Of a stretch of DNA of 64,000 bases, positions 1 through 11,495 are shown piece after piece. The notes beneath the pieces are model-generated. The model had not been told where the DNA came from. It did not search any database and saw only the letters and a program-made list of their open reading frames with translations. Source of the stretch: Micropterus salmoides (Eukaryota > Chordata > Actinopteri > Centrarchiformes > Centrarchidae); NCBI RefSeq assembly GCF_014851395.1, contig NW_024044459.1, positions 18,052,664 to 18,116,663 of the forward strand, given 5' to 3'. Every line of letters starts with the position of its first letter. The stretch's first letter is position 1. A program made the translations under genes and the position numbers.

Positions 1-59
1 ATTTTAGTTTTATATAAGTTGTATCATATATTTTGAAGGCAAAATTTAGTAACAAGTAA

Positions 60-180
60 TTATAGCTGTCATATTGGTGTACCCAAGTAAACAGTACAAT
101 ATTTGCCTTAAAAATATAGCATAAAATGGAAAGTAAAGTGCAAGTACATCAAATTGTACTTGTACAAAGTAACTGTACTT
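60..180 (+). repeat. Fragment of a common teleost dispersed repeat
   Basis: The segment contains the phrase acaatatttgcc, then gcataaaatgg, then runs of the tgtactt / aagtac type. This arrangement is the end of a repeat I recall from many teleost genomes, whose other end reads like ttcttccaccactg. The same phrase recurs at 3310-3375 and, in the opposite orientation, at 780-1163. Assignment is from memory of the family, not from a search. Confidence 0.55.
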
Positions 181-779
181 GTACTGCTTCCCGAAGGCTG
201 ATGAGATGTTCTCATGGCAGCTTTCGTCCTGCTGTGTTATTTTTACATTGCTGATAAATTAGGAGCAGTACAGACTCTTAACCAGCTTTGAGAAACACAG
301 TTTATACAAGCACTGTAACAAATAAACAGCTGACCTGGGATCAGATTTAATCTGGTTCCAGATCTAACGAGACCTGCTGCATCATGGTCATCAATGGACA
401 ATTGTTTGTTAGCACTGAGGTTTTGTAAATTTTAACCTAAACACTTATCTGACAGGAGGAACAGATAAATGAAAATAAAAAATAAATTACATTTAAAAGG
501 CTATTTACAATACATCCATTACAATACCTTCTACTCTGGCAGCCATAATGTGTGTATTTCTAGTAGTAGTATATATAATATGTAGACAGTCATAGTTGAT
601 ATGACATGTTATGCATAAAATGGAAAAATCAAGAAGCAGTAAAAATGTTTGCAGTACCAAAATCAAAATATACTGTGTTGAACGTTCTCTTCCATAATGG
701 AGACAGCATTTTTTTCCTACATAATAACAAAATGTTGTTAAGTATGTAAAGAATGCAGCGGTGAAGAGGAAGTACATTT

Positions 780-1163
780 ATTTACAGTAAAAGTACTGTA
801 ATTAAACACTAGTTTTATTTTATGCTACACTACATTTCAGAGGTAAATACTGTACTTTTAACTTCACTAAAGTTCATTTAACAGCTTCAGTTACTTTTCA
901 GATTGAGGTTTAACAACCTATATGATCTGTTTACAAAATATGATGCATTTTTATCAAGTATATGAAGCTGTTGAAACTGGCTCCACCTCTCGGAACACTA
1001 AAGTATACATTTGAATACATCAATAATAGAATTTGTGAATACGTCTATACTTTTACTTAAATAGAAGTTTAAATTCAGGACTTTTACTTGTGAGGGAGTA
1101 TTATTATAGTGTTGTAGTACTACTTTCACTTATGTAAACAATCTGAATACTTCTTCCACCACT
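780..1163 (-). repeat. Inverted copy of the same teleost repeat
   Basis: Read on the minus strand this begins gtggtggaagaagtattcag and continues through several aagtaaaagta-type phrases to agcataaaat. It is the same family as 60-180 in opposite orientation, so the first 1.2 kb holds two facing pieces of one repeat. Between them (181-779) I see only AT-rich unique-looking sequence. Confidence 0.55.
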
Positions 1164-1807
1164 GACTTCACCCAGTGAGCAGCATGACATCATTCACTCT
1201 GCCGTCAACAAACTACGTAGTCTAATCTGTGTCTTCTTAAAAGATGAGTTGAGCTATAATTACACCGGGTCACTTAGTTTGAGAATAATCCAGTGACTCT
1301 CAGATTACAGCTCAGAGCAACAAAGAGGGTAAAACACTTCATTCTGATTTTTAAAAAAGGTAAGGGTAAAGGGTAGAGGACATATTAAATAACATCACAT
1401 CCTCACAACAAGAAATCAAACCTGCTGAAAATTAGATAAAGCTTCATACCAGGTTATATTAAATAAGAAACACATCTTAATTCAAAATACACAAAACCCT
1501 GAAATGTTCTGGTTCACGGTGTTGTTTGACTGCTTTGTCTCAAAAGCCTGGAAATGAAGGCAAGATCTATGATTTAATAGATAGAATTTTCTTCTACTAC
1601 ATGATACTGTCATTAAATTATGAATACTATTGTACTCAATGATGGTCTGAAGATTTGACTGTTAAAGATGTTTTAGCTGTTTGACAATGTATACACTGTC
1701 TTGTACCATGAATTTATGGTGATTTACATGCATAGTTATAACCAATAACAAAAATGTCCTTCATTCATTCTAAAAATTAATCTCTTCTTACAGTAAAAAG
1801 TCTCACC

Positions 1808-1996
1808 TGTTGAGTGGCTGTCTGCAGTGCAGCGGTTCAGATGATGCTCCTCTTCCAACGGTAAAAACCAGAGAGCGTGTGTTTGCAGCTCCTCTGACAG
1901 TGAGAAGTATGTTTCAGGGCCAGCCTGTGGTCCTCCTGACGAGGTTATCAGGTGAAGTGGATCACTCTGTCTGGCACCTGCTCATTGGCTGAGTGT
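1808..1996 (-). other. Candidate non-coding first exon of a gene running off the left edge
   Basis: On the minus strand a GC-richer block of about 190 bp ends in a strong splice donor (caacag followed by gtgaga). About 25-35 bp upstream of the block is a TATA-like tatttatg, and a CCAAT motif lies near its start. No long reading frame runs through it. It could be a 5' UTR exon of a neighbour transcribed leftward. In mammals PRNP is the neighbour of RASSF2, but nothing here shows a prion-protein coding region. Weak evidence, ab initio only. Confidence 0.22.
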
Positions 1997-2290
1997 ACAG
2001 TAAGCTGCTGTTCAACATCAGACATAAATAGGCTAACTGTGTGTGTTTGTGTGTGTGTGTTTTTACATTTGTGTTTCTAATTTTGTCTAAATTATTTAAC
2101 CGCCCACTAAGTGAACAAACCAGAAAACCACTTAGCGAGCTCTCCCGAAGCTTCGACTATGACTAAAGTTGTATCTCGTCATTTTAAATTACACAAGATT
2201 TAAACATCATTACATAACACAGTAGGCTTTTCACACAGTGACCTGGACAAGATTTAAAGAGATTACAGATATAGTATGTTTATCTTTTTT

Positions 2291-2296
2291 TTTATT
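2291..2296 (-). terminator. Possible distal polyadenylation signal of rassf2
   Basis: The minus strand reads AATAAA here, about 2.1 kb downstream of the rassf2 stop codon. It could mark the end of a long rassf2 3' UTR (the human UTR is also long). A nearer AATAAA lies at 3499-3504 inside a repeat. Which is used cannot be told from sequence. Confidence 0.25.
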
Positions 2297-2881
2297 AAAT
2301 AACAATCATTGTATGAACCCCCCCTCCCTAGATTTTTCCAGGTAGTGGCATGAGCTCCTAACATCTTGAAGACTAAAGTTCCTTCATTATTTTGTAAAAG
2401 ACACAATATAAAAGCAGGCAAGTCTTAAGAGTCACTAAAAATACAACATGCACACACTCAGAATCACACACACACACCCTTGATGACATTTTCAACAGTG
2501 TACATTAGAAATATTGAACAGACAGGCTGTGCTCACACAGACTAAAGCAGACTTAAGGGAAGCGCTGTACATGTGGAGGCGAACTGCTTTGAAATGCTCA
2601 TTCATACATTCACAACATTCTTCCATCTAAGGTCATCTGCGTAATTCACAGTCTTTCAGTGGGATTTCACTCGTCTTGTGTATAGCCAGTCCAACATCCA
2701 ACTCCTACCAGGAGTCATTGTGTGAAGAATTATGTTGCTCATCATTCAAACAGTTTTTTACTGTGCTTCAACACGACATCATCTTGTCTTCTTACATAAG
2801 GCATTAATGCAACTGAGGACAATGAACCAGACACTAAAAGGGGCCCAAAAAGTGTTCGGTTGTTTCAGGAATTTCTTTTCT

Positions 2882-3655
2882 TTAAAGGAAAAGTTTGAGC
2901 TTCATTGAGTTTGATGAGGAAATTGGTAGCACTCTGTACTCTGTGCTGTAAATATGAAGCTACAGCAAGTAGCAGGTTACCTTAGCACACAGACTGGAAA
3001 CAGCTAGCCAGACTCCGTCCAAAGGTAACAAAATTTGCTCACTAATTAACACGTGTAGAAAATGACAAAATGCTGTGTCCTGACCAAGGAATAGCATATC
3101 TCATGATAAATAAAAGTATAGTAGATGTAGAAAGGCCATCCTATAGATGTACTTTTTAATACTAGTAAGTAAACTAGTAACCTCTGCATTCAAAATGTAC
3201 AAATACCAATTAAGTATTATCAGCAAAATACTAAAGTATCAAAAGTTATTCATTATGTAAGATATTGTATTTAGAGCAATATATATATATATTTATTAGA
3301 CAGTTGTCAAATTGGTGTACTGAAGCAAATTGTACAATATTTGCCTCATAAATATAGCATAAAATGGAAAGGTAACGTGTCCCGACCAAGAAACAACACA
3401 TTAACCACAATTTGTCATAAATTTTTTCTTTTTACAGATTAAAACAAATGAGATATAACATGGTAATCAGTGAGCTTTAGAGGTGCTGGTAGGTGCATTT
3501 TATTACCTTCGGACAGAGCCAGGCTAACTGTTTCCCCCCTGTGTTTACAGTATTTGTGCTATGCTAAGCTAATCCGCTGCTGGCTGTACTCACACAAACA
3601 AACATCTAACTCTTGGCAAGAAAGTGAATAGGCGTTTCCCCAAACTATCCCTTTG
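2882..3655. mobile_element. TIR-type dispersed teleost repeat, interrupted by another repeat
   Basis: The left end reads tttaaaggaaaagttt and the right end caaactatccctttg, which are inverted versions of each other. Internal phrases such as gactggaaacagctagcc and agagccaggctaac also face each other. I recall this as a frequent non-autonomous element in teleosts. It is split by an insertion at about 3090-3375 related to the repeat at 60-180. It overlaps the likely rassf2 3' UTR. Confidence 0.5.
3090..3375 (+). repeat. Repeat nested inside the 2882-3655 element
   Basis: Contains acaatatttgcc and agcataaaatggaaag as in the repeat at 60-180. It is flanked by similar 16-base stretches (tgtcctgaccaaggaa on the left near 3078, tgtcccgaccaagaaa on the right near 3379), which look like a diverged duplication of the insertion site. 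Confidence 0.45.
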
Positions 3656-4394
3656 ACTTCAATCACAAACATTCAGTTTGAATGAGACGTCAGGCCACCA
3701 ACAGACTGACGGACGCAACATAAACAGATTATCTGTTCACACGGCCTTCAATAATCCCTTCAGTGAATGTCTCGGCTGCGATGAACAAATTCCAAAACAG
3801 TGAGGAACATATAGGCACGCAGTGCAATGTGGGGACTCGGTGTCTGCTCGTGGTCTGGTCGGTTTCACATTGACCCAAACAGTGTCGGCTGATGTGGTTC
3901 TATGTACTTTACAGCTGTACTAATGTTATGCTGTGTGTCTTTGTGCTTGGAGAAACCTTTTAACAGGCACTTTACAAAGACCATATTATATGATGTTTGT
4001 GCTTTAAACTGATTTTGGGTATCGGCTTCTGGCAGTCTGGAGGGTAGAGACGGGATGTGTAGTTTTAGGCTCATTCTGAAAAAAGGTTAATCTCACTGAA
4101 GTGTAGAGGAATGTCTTTCTGTGTGCACTGTGTGTGACGACAAAGAGAAAAGCAGAAGGAGATGAAGTGATCGAGTCTGAATCAAGACTCTTTACAAGAC
4201 TATTGCTGAGATGGTCACACTCAAAGTTTCGTCTGTATGTTGACCGACTGGATGATTTGAAAAAGACCCCACGCAGAGGCAGGAATTCAGAGGAGCAGGA
4301 TAATCGCTGAAACACATACATTGGGTTCTTGGTCACTCTCTTGGTCACAGCTGGGAGGAGGATGTGGTACTCTGGGAGTGGTTTGATGAGCAGA
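3499..4394 (-). other. rassf2: Probable rassf2 3' UTR (proximal version)
   Basis: This stretch follows the rassf2 stop codon on the minus strand and reaches a minus-strand AATAAA at 3499-3504. No splice acceptor followed by coding sequence was found in it. Length is inferred only from the polyadenylation motif, so the true end may be nearer or farther (see 2291-2296). Confidence 0.35.
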
Positions 4395-4464
4395 TCACAT
4401 ACACGTCGCCCCCTCTGGAAGACAACTGAGCTGCTTCTCAATTATACACCGCAAGTACGTATAC
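4395..4464 (-). CDS. rassf2: rassf2 coding exon 9 (C-terminus)
   Basis: The acceptor is a pyrimidine-rich stretch ending ttgtag. The exon completes the split arginine codon at residue 298, encodes YTYLRCIIEKQLSC and ends GATCM then TGA at 4395-4397. It corresponds to the human KYTVLRLMIRQRLEE end of the SARAH helix. The last dozen residues are not conserved. Confidence 0.85.
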
Positions 4465-7400
4465 CTACAAGTACAGACACACACAGACAGAGGAGGAATA
4501 AATGTTTGCGAAGATACATTTGATAATAATTACAATGTAAACTACTGTACTACAATGTTTGTAAGAACAGCTGAACGTGTTGATGACTGTGGCAGAGATG
4601 AGGCGTGAAGTAGATTACATACAGTATGTTGTTGTACCTTCTCCTGAGTTTCTGCACCTCTCTGTCCTCCTCCTCCTTCAGTTTGGTGATGAAACTCTGC
4701 AGGACAGGCATTTCAAACTTGATGTACTGCGCCACCTGGTGGAAGGGAGGGGAAATATAATGACAAAGCATAAAAAAAAGAGACTAAGGTGAGATAAATA
4801 AAGCGATATGGAACACACAGAGGCAAGGTAGCTGCACGCTATCAAACAGACGGAATATGACATGTTCATTTATTGCTCTGTATCAAATCCTTTAAAAAAA
4901 ACCACTGAGTGTGATGACTTACATCATATGTGACTTCTTCTCCCAGGTCTTCTTCCATGAGGAAAACCTTGCAGACCTGCTCACATGGACCCTGCATTAT
5001 TCTCAGTACCAGAGGATAGTCATTTCGCTTCAGTTTCACACGCTCTGAAACATTAAACACATCCACAGGTAGCGATTAACAGAACAAAAATAACAAATCA
5101 TATATGGAAAATAAATATAAATATACATCATTGTAGTGTTTTCCATCAATAAACTTGACAAATAAGAAATAAAAGGAATAATTCACACTCACCTCCACTT
5201 GTATGGACGAGGTATAGCGCAAACTCATCTGCGCTGTTTTCAATTTTAAACTTGTTGAGGAGAACTCGTAGCACCTGAGGCGTGCTCATGCAGCTGTTAA
5301 TCCGAACATTAGTCACCGAGCCGTAAGAAGGAGTAAAAACTGCTGTCTGAAAAACACAATAGAACACACACTGAGTTTCCTATGTCACTTTATGTGTTTA
5401 TATATTTGTCTACAGATGTGGACAAGCGTGGGTTTAAAATAAATTTAAACATCAAAATTGCTACAAATTACTCTCAAATTAAACTCTCTGCTTGTACATT
5501 ATACTGTGTTGTTTTGTCAGACTTTCTTGGGATCCATTGGCAAACACTTGTCTGGCATCACCTTGTGGTTGTAGAAGTGTCCGTTGATGGAGAAGCGATT
5601 GCGTCGAATTTTCCTCTGGTCGCTCGGTGACCGTCGCTGGCCCCGTCTTAAGACCCCGGCATCACTCTTCGTCCTGAGGAGCTGAGCGGAGCTCTCACTC
5701 TCCTCTGTCCAATCAACCATCATTAGCTTAGATTATCAGTTATTATTCAGTGTCCTTAACTTATCTTTAAACTGGGAACTTATAAGACTGACTATTCTTG
5801 ATGGTTATTTATCTTAACACTAAACACTGAATTTAATGACACTGACAGTAAACATCAACTGTGCAGAGCTGGAAACAAAATTAGTATTTCTAATGTTCAC
5901 GTAAGGAGAGGATGAAACAAATATGAGAGTGAAATGTCAAATGAAAACCTTACTTATGTTTTCATTTCTACTAATGGAGTTATTAATATACAGTTTACTC
6001 CTCTAAGGGTTGAAAAAAAACCTCTAAAACAAACTAAGAATAAGGCTTTAATTCCTTCGTCGCGACGAATTAAGCTAATTTGATCTTAATGACATAATGC
6101 AACATTTCTTTTTTTGTCTTGGCAACTGATAAGACAACACAAATAAAGCAGTGTTATTTAGTAATTAGGAATTGAACTGGATCCCTGTTAAAGCCAAGGG
6201 AGTATGTTACCATGTTTATATAGTCAGTAAAGCCACTCACCTGCTGTCTGTTCTTCCATCACACCGTTGTCCTCCGGTTGGTTGTCAGGTGGCGTCACTT
6301 CCACTGTGGGCGGGCTCTGCTGTTGACCATCTGTGCTGGTGGGGGAACTTCAAAAAGGACACGAGAGCGTACAAGAGTGAGAGACAACGAGACACAGAGC
6401 CAGAGGACAAGAGCTGCAAGCTAGCAAAACTATAAAGATACAACCGAGTTTCTTTGCAGATACAAACTGTTATTATCTGGCTATAAATGGAAAAGGTTTT
6501 GTTTGTAGACAAATGTGAGGGGAGTTACAGAACAGGGGTCTCATTTATAAAACTGTTCATAGAATCCTCACTAAAAGTGTACGTGCGCCCAAAAGCCAAA
6601 AATAGCGTACGCACAAAAATATTCAGACTTATAAAACCGTGCGTGTGCACATCTGTAAGCAAGTTCCCTTCATAATCACAATCAACTTGAAATATGGCGC
6701 ATGTGAGGGAGCTCCATGTCCAACCCTCCAAACGCCCATAGTTGTCTATAAATGGTCAGTGAAATGCCTCTTTAATATTAATATGTACTGACTGCTGGAG
6801 CACTGACATTCCTTTAAGGTGAAGCTGAAACATGGTTTGGTGGGTAAAAAACGCACTTTCACGCAACGCTTGTGCACCGAAGGAAAGGGGGCACGGGGAG
6901 CTCCATCCCTTTATAACCGATGCGCAGGAAGGGGCAACCCTCCTGAGTAGTGACGTCACTGACCGGAGGGGAACACACACGCAAGACGGGATGGCCCAGG
7001 TATTAATTTGGATTCCCCCGTTTGAAAGAGAGTAAACCAAATGACTTCCACTTGTGTTTGAATATTTATTTAGGCTACACAAACAGTCCACTCACTAAAC
7101 AAGGCTGCCGATGAGTTAAAATAAATATGGCTTCTTGTAAATGATATAAAATAATGTTTCTATAATGTGTTTTTACAAGCAGCGCATCAACATTCAGACG
7201 CTTGCGCACAGCATTTGGCTTGAAAAGGCAACAAACATCTGATAACAATATATGACACTATGCTCTCCTATTTGCTCGACTGATGCACTGAAAACAGCAT
7301 CAATTTAAATGTAATTTGTCCTCCTGTTCACCTTATTTATGAGAATAAATTGCACTGCATGCTAGTAGGCTATTAATTAATATTGCTCCTGATTAAACTG

Positions 7401-9902
7401 TACAACATAATTGAGGCGTTCTTTTGCAGAAACAGATATCTTTGTTTGTGTTTATTATCCTGAATCTGGATCTTTTTCTGTGTGCTGCAAATGATCTTTA
7501 AGGATGTTTTTTTTTGTGAACTTCAGGGAAAGTCAATCAAACGGGTGTTTATTCAGAAAGGCTTTAAACCTACAGTACTCAGAGGTAACATTTAGATTTT
7601 TTTTACACAGCAGTATTCATTTCATTCATGTTGCGCTGTTTCTCATTTCCCCAGTTTAAGTGCGTACGCAGAGCACATTCTCCTGTCAAGTTTGTTTTTT
7701 ATAGATCACAATCTTTCTTAGGAAGTAGCGTACGCATGTTTCCAGCCCTGTTTTGTACGTACCGTTTATAAACGAGACCCCTCAATAGTGCAGTAAGTAA
7801 TAATGTAAACAGTGCAAGAACAAGGACATTAACTTTGGAGTAACCACATCATCACTGCAAACACGGATAAAGAGGTGAGTTTTAATAGATTCCCTGCCAA
7901 GAAGCGGCATTTTGTTAACCACTTGTACACCACCTATACAGTATGTGCGTCACATCCCTGTTGGTTAGTTTCAACTTGTAACACCTGTTACTCTTTGTTG
8001 AAGCAGTTTTTCTATGTTTGAGATGTGCTGTCAGGATTTGAGAGACTATTTCTTTTGATATTTTAAGTAAGTTTTTGCACCAGCAATATCAGTATGGATT
8101 ATTTGGCCTCTTTGGAGCTCTCTGCTTGAGAGGTTGTCTGTATGCTGATAGCAAGACCGCTGTTGCTGCAGATAAATGAGGCTAACTGGAATCAAAGTAA
8201 AAAAGCAACTTTATAGCTGTGGTGTTAGTTAATGCCCTTTTTCATGAAGTGTAATTGTGTGTATTTCCTGTAAGTAAATTGGCCCCCGAAACACCCAAAA
8301 TGTCTGCTGCATGCCTGTGAGTGCTATTTTCCCTGGAACAACTTCTTCTGATGAATGGGGTTACAGAGCAGAAAATGGGGCTGTGGTTGATCTGTGGCAG
8401 CTTGGGGCAAAATCCAAAACCGAGCCAGAGGTGAGGGTTAAAGGGTTCACTTCTGTCTATGGACCAAAGCAAATAAGTGCTTCATCAAAGGATTTAGCAA
8501 ACTGTGGAAATCAATTATGCATTTGTTGCATGGATTTAAAGCTGGAATATCAAGTAATGACATCGCACATCAACAAAAAGGGATGACACAAAGACAATCT
8601 AGACATAATCTATATTTGCCCCCGCTGACATATTGCGTATCACCATTTCCGGTCAGCAAGATGTAACTGGATCTGTCTGGACCTCTTACCCCTGACTGTC
8701 CAGATTGCAACCCGAGTGCCAGGACGTAGAGGAGGGGGGCGGTCGGATTCGCTCGTGGTCATCCTGCATCTGAAGCCTGATTGGTCGCCGCAGGCCCCAG
8801 AAGATATTCAGCAAGCCCTCGACAATCAGCTCCCCCTCTTCCTGTTGGTGAGAGAGAAGCTGTGATCAATGCGCACACACACACACACATATATAAATAC
8901 ACACAATGGACAGTTATTACTCCTTTGGGATTCACCATATAATGGGTCGGGTATATTAAATTTAAAATGGCGACAGGAAGACGGAGGAAAAGTAGTGAAG
9001 AGTGGAGACATTCAGATGCTTCTGTTGGAAAGGAGGATAAAACAATACAACATTAAAATAAGAGTAAGCACGCAGACACACTGCTGTAAATACTCACTTC
9101 TCTGTGTCTGAGCTGTAGATTCTGTCCTTCATAGTAGAGGTTGTATGTCTTAAGATGTGAGAGGACTGCTACCCTGGAGAAAGAGCAGCGATTTAAAAAC
9201 AGGTCTATCTCTGTAGGGATCCTTTGCACAGTGCTGTCAGACACTTGTAATAACAATCTGAGTCCGTCAGTGGCAAAAACAAAAACTTTAGGGGACATAC
9301 TTTGATGGGGGGCAATAGCCTGCAGGGATTTCTGCCAGCAGCTGTGCACTCAATACTGGACCAGTTTCAAAAGATGTTGTCCCAATTAGTCACACAGATA
9401 CAAAAATATAAAGTTACCCTTTAAAAGGTCCAGTGTGTAATATTTAGAAGGATCTATTGACAGAAACGCAATACAATATACATAACTATGTTTTCAGTGG
9501 TGTATAAAGACCTTAAATAATGAAGAACAACAACAACTCGCAAAGGGAGGGGTGAGGGGAGATTTGAGCAGTTGGTTGCAATTCGCAACTAAAAAACGCC
9601 ACTAAAAATTACACACAGAACCTTTGAATCAATAAGCATCCCTATCAGTGTGGTGATTTAACATCCTGACTGAATGTTTTATACCAAAAGGTGAATAAAG
9701 CATAAATACATTTGTTCTCACAAGTCAGGCTGTTTAACATGAGTGAAAAATCTAAATAACTACAGTTCAACTGTTTCATATGCACATACTGACGTTTGTT
9801 TGTGTATGCGTGTGTTCATGTGAGGAACAGCGTGGCGTTCAGTCCTTACTTGCTGATGAACTTGTTCTCTCCAATCTGAACCCCGTACTCTGTATCATCC
9901 AT
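4395..9902 (-). CDS. rassf2: Ras association domain-containing protein 2 (nine coding exons)
   Basis: Joining nine exons (9850-9902, 9098-9173, 8690-8841, 6241-6335, 5562-5704, 5193-5346, 4923-5044, 4638-4735, 4395-4464) gives 963 nt in one open frame, 320 residues plus stop; human RASSF2 has 326. Every junction has GT..AG and matching phase. Recognisable blocks are HLKTYNLYYEGQNLQLRHRE (residues 24-43), a basic segment around RRGQRRSPSDQRKIRRNR (about 145-162, like the RASSF2 nuclear localisation signal), RFSINGHFYNHK (162-173), an RA domain at about 174-262 and a SARAH coiled coil at about 266-314. In the family, RASSF2 binds K-Ras through RA and the MST1/2 kinases through SARAH, and acts in apoptosis and growth control in nucleus and cytoplasm. 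RASSF4 is the nearest paralogue, but the N-terminal and basic blocks match RASSF2 better. The next gene upstream, in tandem, is slc23a2, as in human. Confidence 0.95.
4638..4735 (-). CDS. rassf2: rassf2 coding exon 8 (SARAH helix)
   Basis: Encodes VAQYIKFEMPVLQSFITKLK and a following acidic/basic helix (EEEDREVQKLRR), nearly identical to human RASSF2. This is the SARAH dimerisation segment used to contact MST1/2. Acceptor ccaccag at 4736-4738, donor gtacaa after 4638. Confidence 0.95.
4923..5044 (-). CDS. rassf2: rassf2 coding exon 7 (second half of RA domain)
   Basis: Encodes RVKLKRNDYPLVLRIMQGPC then EQVCKVFLMEEDLGEEVTYD, residues 226-265. It matches the LKATDYPLIARILQGPCEQ region of human RASSF2. 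Acceptor tttcag, donor gtaagt. Confidence 0.95.
5193..5346 (-). CDS. rassf2: rassf2 coding exon 6 (first half of RA domain)
   Basis: Encodes TAVFTPSYGSVTNVRINSCM, then STPQVLRVLLNKFKIENSAD and EFALYLVHTSG (residues 174-224). Ras-association fold, strongly matching human RASSF2. Acceptor ttttcag, donor gtgagt. Confidence 0.96.
5562..5704 (-). CDS. rassf2: rassf2 coding exon 5 (basic/NLS-like segment)
   Basis: Encodes LLRTKSDAGVLRRGQRRSPS and DQRKIRRNRFSINGHFYNHK. Two clusters of Arg/Lys separated by a short spacer resemble the bipartite nuclear localisation signal known in RASSF2. The acceptor chosen (ttggacag at 5705-5706) restores phase with the previous exon. Confidence 0.93.
6241..6335 (-). 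CDS. rassf2: rassf2 coding exon 4 (variable linker)
   Basis: Encodes a Pro/Gln/Glu-rich linker, TDGQQQSPPTVEVTPPDNQP then EDNGVMEEQTA. The family is poorly conserved here. The acceptor was set at caccag (6336 upward) because only this phase keeps the frame open. A second AG five bases downstream would shift the frame. Confidence 0.8.
6534..7782. mobile_element. 1.25-kb non-autonomous TIR DNA transposon in a rassf2 intron
   Basis: The ends are inverted repeats: aggggtctcatttataaa on the left and tttataaacgagacccct on the right. Just inside both ends are gtgcg / gcgtacgca phrases. No transposase-like frame exists. I cannot see a clear target duplication, so the superfamily is left open. It sits between coding exons 3 and 4. 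Confidence 0.6.
8690..8841 (-). CDS. rassf2: rassf2 coding exon 3
   Basis: Encodes EEGELIVEGLLNIFWGLRRP and IRLQMQDDHERIRPPPSSTS, residues 44-93, matching human FIVEGLLNISWGLRRPIRLQ. Acceptor caacag, donor gtaaga. Confidence 0.95.
9098..9173 (-). CDS. rassf2: rassf2 coding exon 2
   Basis: Encodes VAVLSHLKTYNLYYEGQNLQ then LRHRE, an invariant signature of RASSF2/4 N-termini. Acceptor ctccag, donor gtgagt. Confidence 0.96.
9424..9625. mobile_element. Short MITE-like TIR repeat in rassf2 intron 1
   Basis: The left end reads aaaggtccagtgtgtaat and the right end attacacacagaaccttt, near-perfect inverted repeats of about 18 bp closing a 200-bp element. I recall this TIR as widespread in teleost genomes. 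It has no coding capacity. Confidence 0.6.
9850..9902 (-). CDS. rassf2: rassf2 coding exon 1 (start codon)
   Basis: ATG at 9902-9900 opens MDDTEYGVQIGENKFIS, with the lysine codon split across the donor (gtaagg). The first residues differ from human (MDYSHQTSLV...), but the FISK/YISK junction aligns. No in-frame upstream ATG lies in the exon. Confidence 0.9.
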
Positions 9903-9923
9903 TCTCAGTCAGCATGAGAGGAG
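9903..9923 (-). other. rassf2: rassf2 5' UTR part of the start-codon exon
   Basis: A minus-strand acceptor (tgtgtctcag) ends at 9924, leaving 21 bases of leader before the ATG. The exon is therefore 9850-9923. Confidence 0.6.
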
Positions 9924-9924
9924 C

Positions 9925-11449
9925 TGAGACACACAGAAGCAACACAGAGAGTTAATAATTTTCACCCATCTGATTCGGTCTCATGACTCCTCATGACCAG
10001 CAGCGAGCAACAGACATGGAGAGGGCAGCCTGGAGAGGAAAGTGATTGCAGGAAGAGGAGGAGGAGGTAAAGCTCCACACAGTATACAATAACAGCAGAT
10101 CATATCTTATTTCCTGTCAATGTATTTCCTTCAAGAGACAACACTTAAAAGTTCAAATGGCACTGCAATAGGTCTCACTACACAATCAAAACATTTGGCG
10201 TGTGATGGAGTGAGACAGCTGCTCTCCACACACTCTTCCTCCAATATATTTCTTCTTTCCTGCCACCCCTTTAATTCTCTCCTTATGTCTTTGCCTGTCT
10301 TTTACACATAACCACACACACATGCAGCTGTTTTTAATGGCACTCAGCCATGCCTCCGTAGAGTTTCCCCTCCCTGTTTGCTGAACGAGTGTGTACGTTT
10401 GTGTATATTTGTGTGTCTGCAGAGGAGGCAGGACAGAAGCCTCCAGAAGGAGATGAACAGGTGCAGGACACACGGGCCACCCGCAGGGCCAAATCATGTC
10501 AGCTGCCTGAACAAGCACACATTATATGCATTTACCTCTCATGTCTGTATCTATACATACAGTGCATGCAGTCTCTCTTTTTGGATATATAGGTGAGGAA
10601 CTGAAGAGGATTCATCTCAAACTCTATAAACTGTCTGGACATTTTATTATCTGGATGACTGAAGTTAATGTTTGTTTCTCTCTTTCTTTGCATTTCACGC
10701 ACAAACAAAGACCATTTTAATACCGACCTTCAAATAATTTACATTTTTGTGGACCATTTCTGAATGCATTTGTAAACATGGCTCCATGGATGGCATTACC
10801 AATGTGTCCATCACTTTAGTCCTGACTGAAATATTACTGAAATTTGGTCCCGAGGGTGAATCCTACTGACTTTATCTAGCACCACCAGGAGGTTGGTTTT
10901 TAGTTTTGAAATGGATATGAAATTGGGAACAGAAAATTCACGTTGCTGAAAGTAATAACTTTGCTGATCCTCTGACTTTTCCTCAAAGACTTATCTAACC
11001 AGCTAATTAATCAATTAAAGCAGGCTAAACTAAAATGGCAACCCTGCTCAACATCAGTTGTGTTGACGTAAGCATTTAGCTTAAAGCACCACTAAGGTCA
11101 GCCTCACAGAATTGCTATCTTTTCTGTATGGTGTCAAAATAAAAGCAGACCTTTTGAACTTGTGTTTGCAGTGTAAACAATCACAGTGACAGTCAAGTCT
11201 ACAATGTTAATTACTGTTGTTACAATTTAAGCACAGATTTCTTTACCACAATAATGTAACTTAGAGAAATCGATGATCAATTCAGCCCCTTTCATCAAAA
11301 ACCTGGCTTCTTCCCTTAGTACTGTCTTACACAACACATCCAGTGCCTCTGTAACAGATCAACTAGCAAAATATTAATAAGTCAGAGAGACACACCAGCC
11401 AAATAAGTATGGATTTAAATGTGAGTTTCAAGACTACAAGCGATCCTAC
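9925..11449. other. rassf2 5' intron, no recognised feature
   Basis: Apart from short GA-rich and AT-rich stretches I see no exon or recognisable repeat in this 1.5-kb intron. Confidence 0.5.
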
Positions 11450-11495
11450 CGTAGTGAAGACTGTGTGATGTTGTTGAGTCTCCAGAAAGAGGGAG
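11450..11495 (-). other. rassf2: Probable non-coding rassf2 exon
   Basis: On the minus strand, acceptor atctgcag precedes a 46-bp segment that ends in a good donor (gtagga). It lies between the CpG island and the start-codon exon, in the right orientation for a 5' UTR exon. No transcript evidence is available here. Confidence 0.4.
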
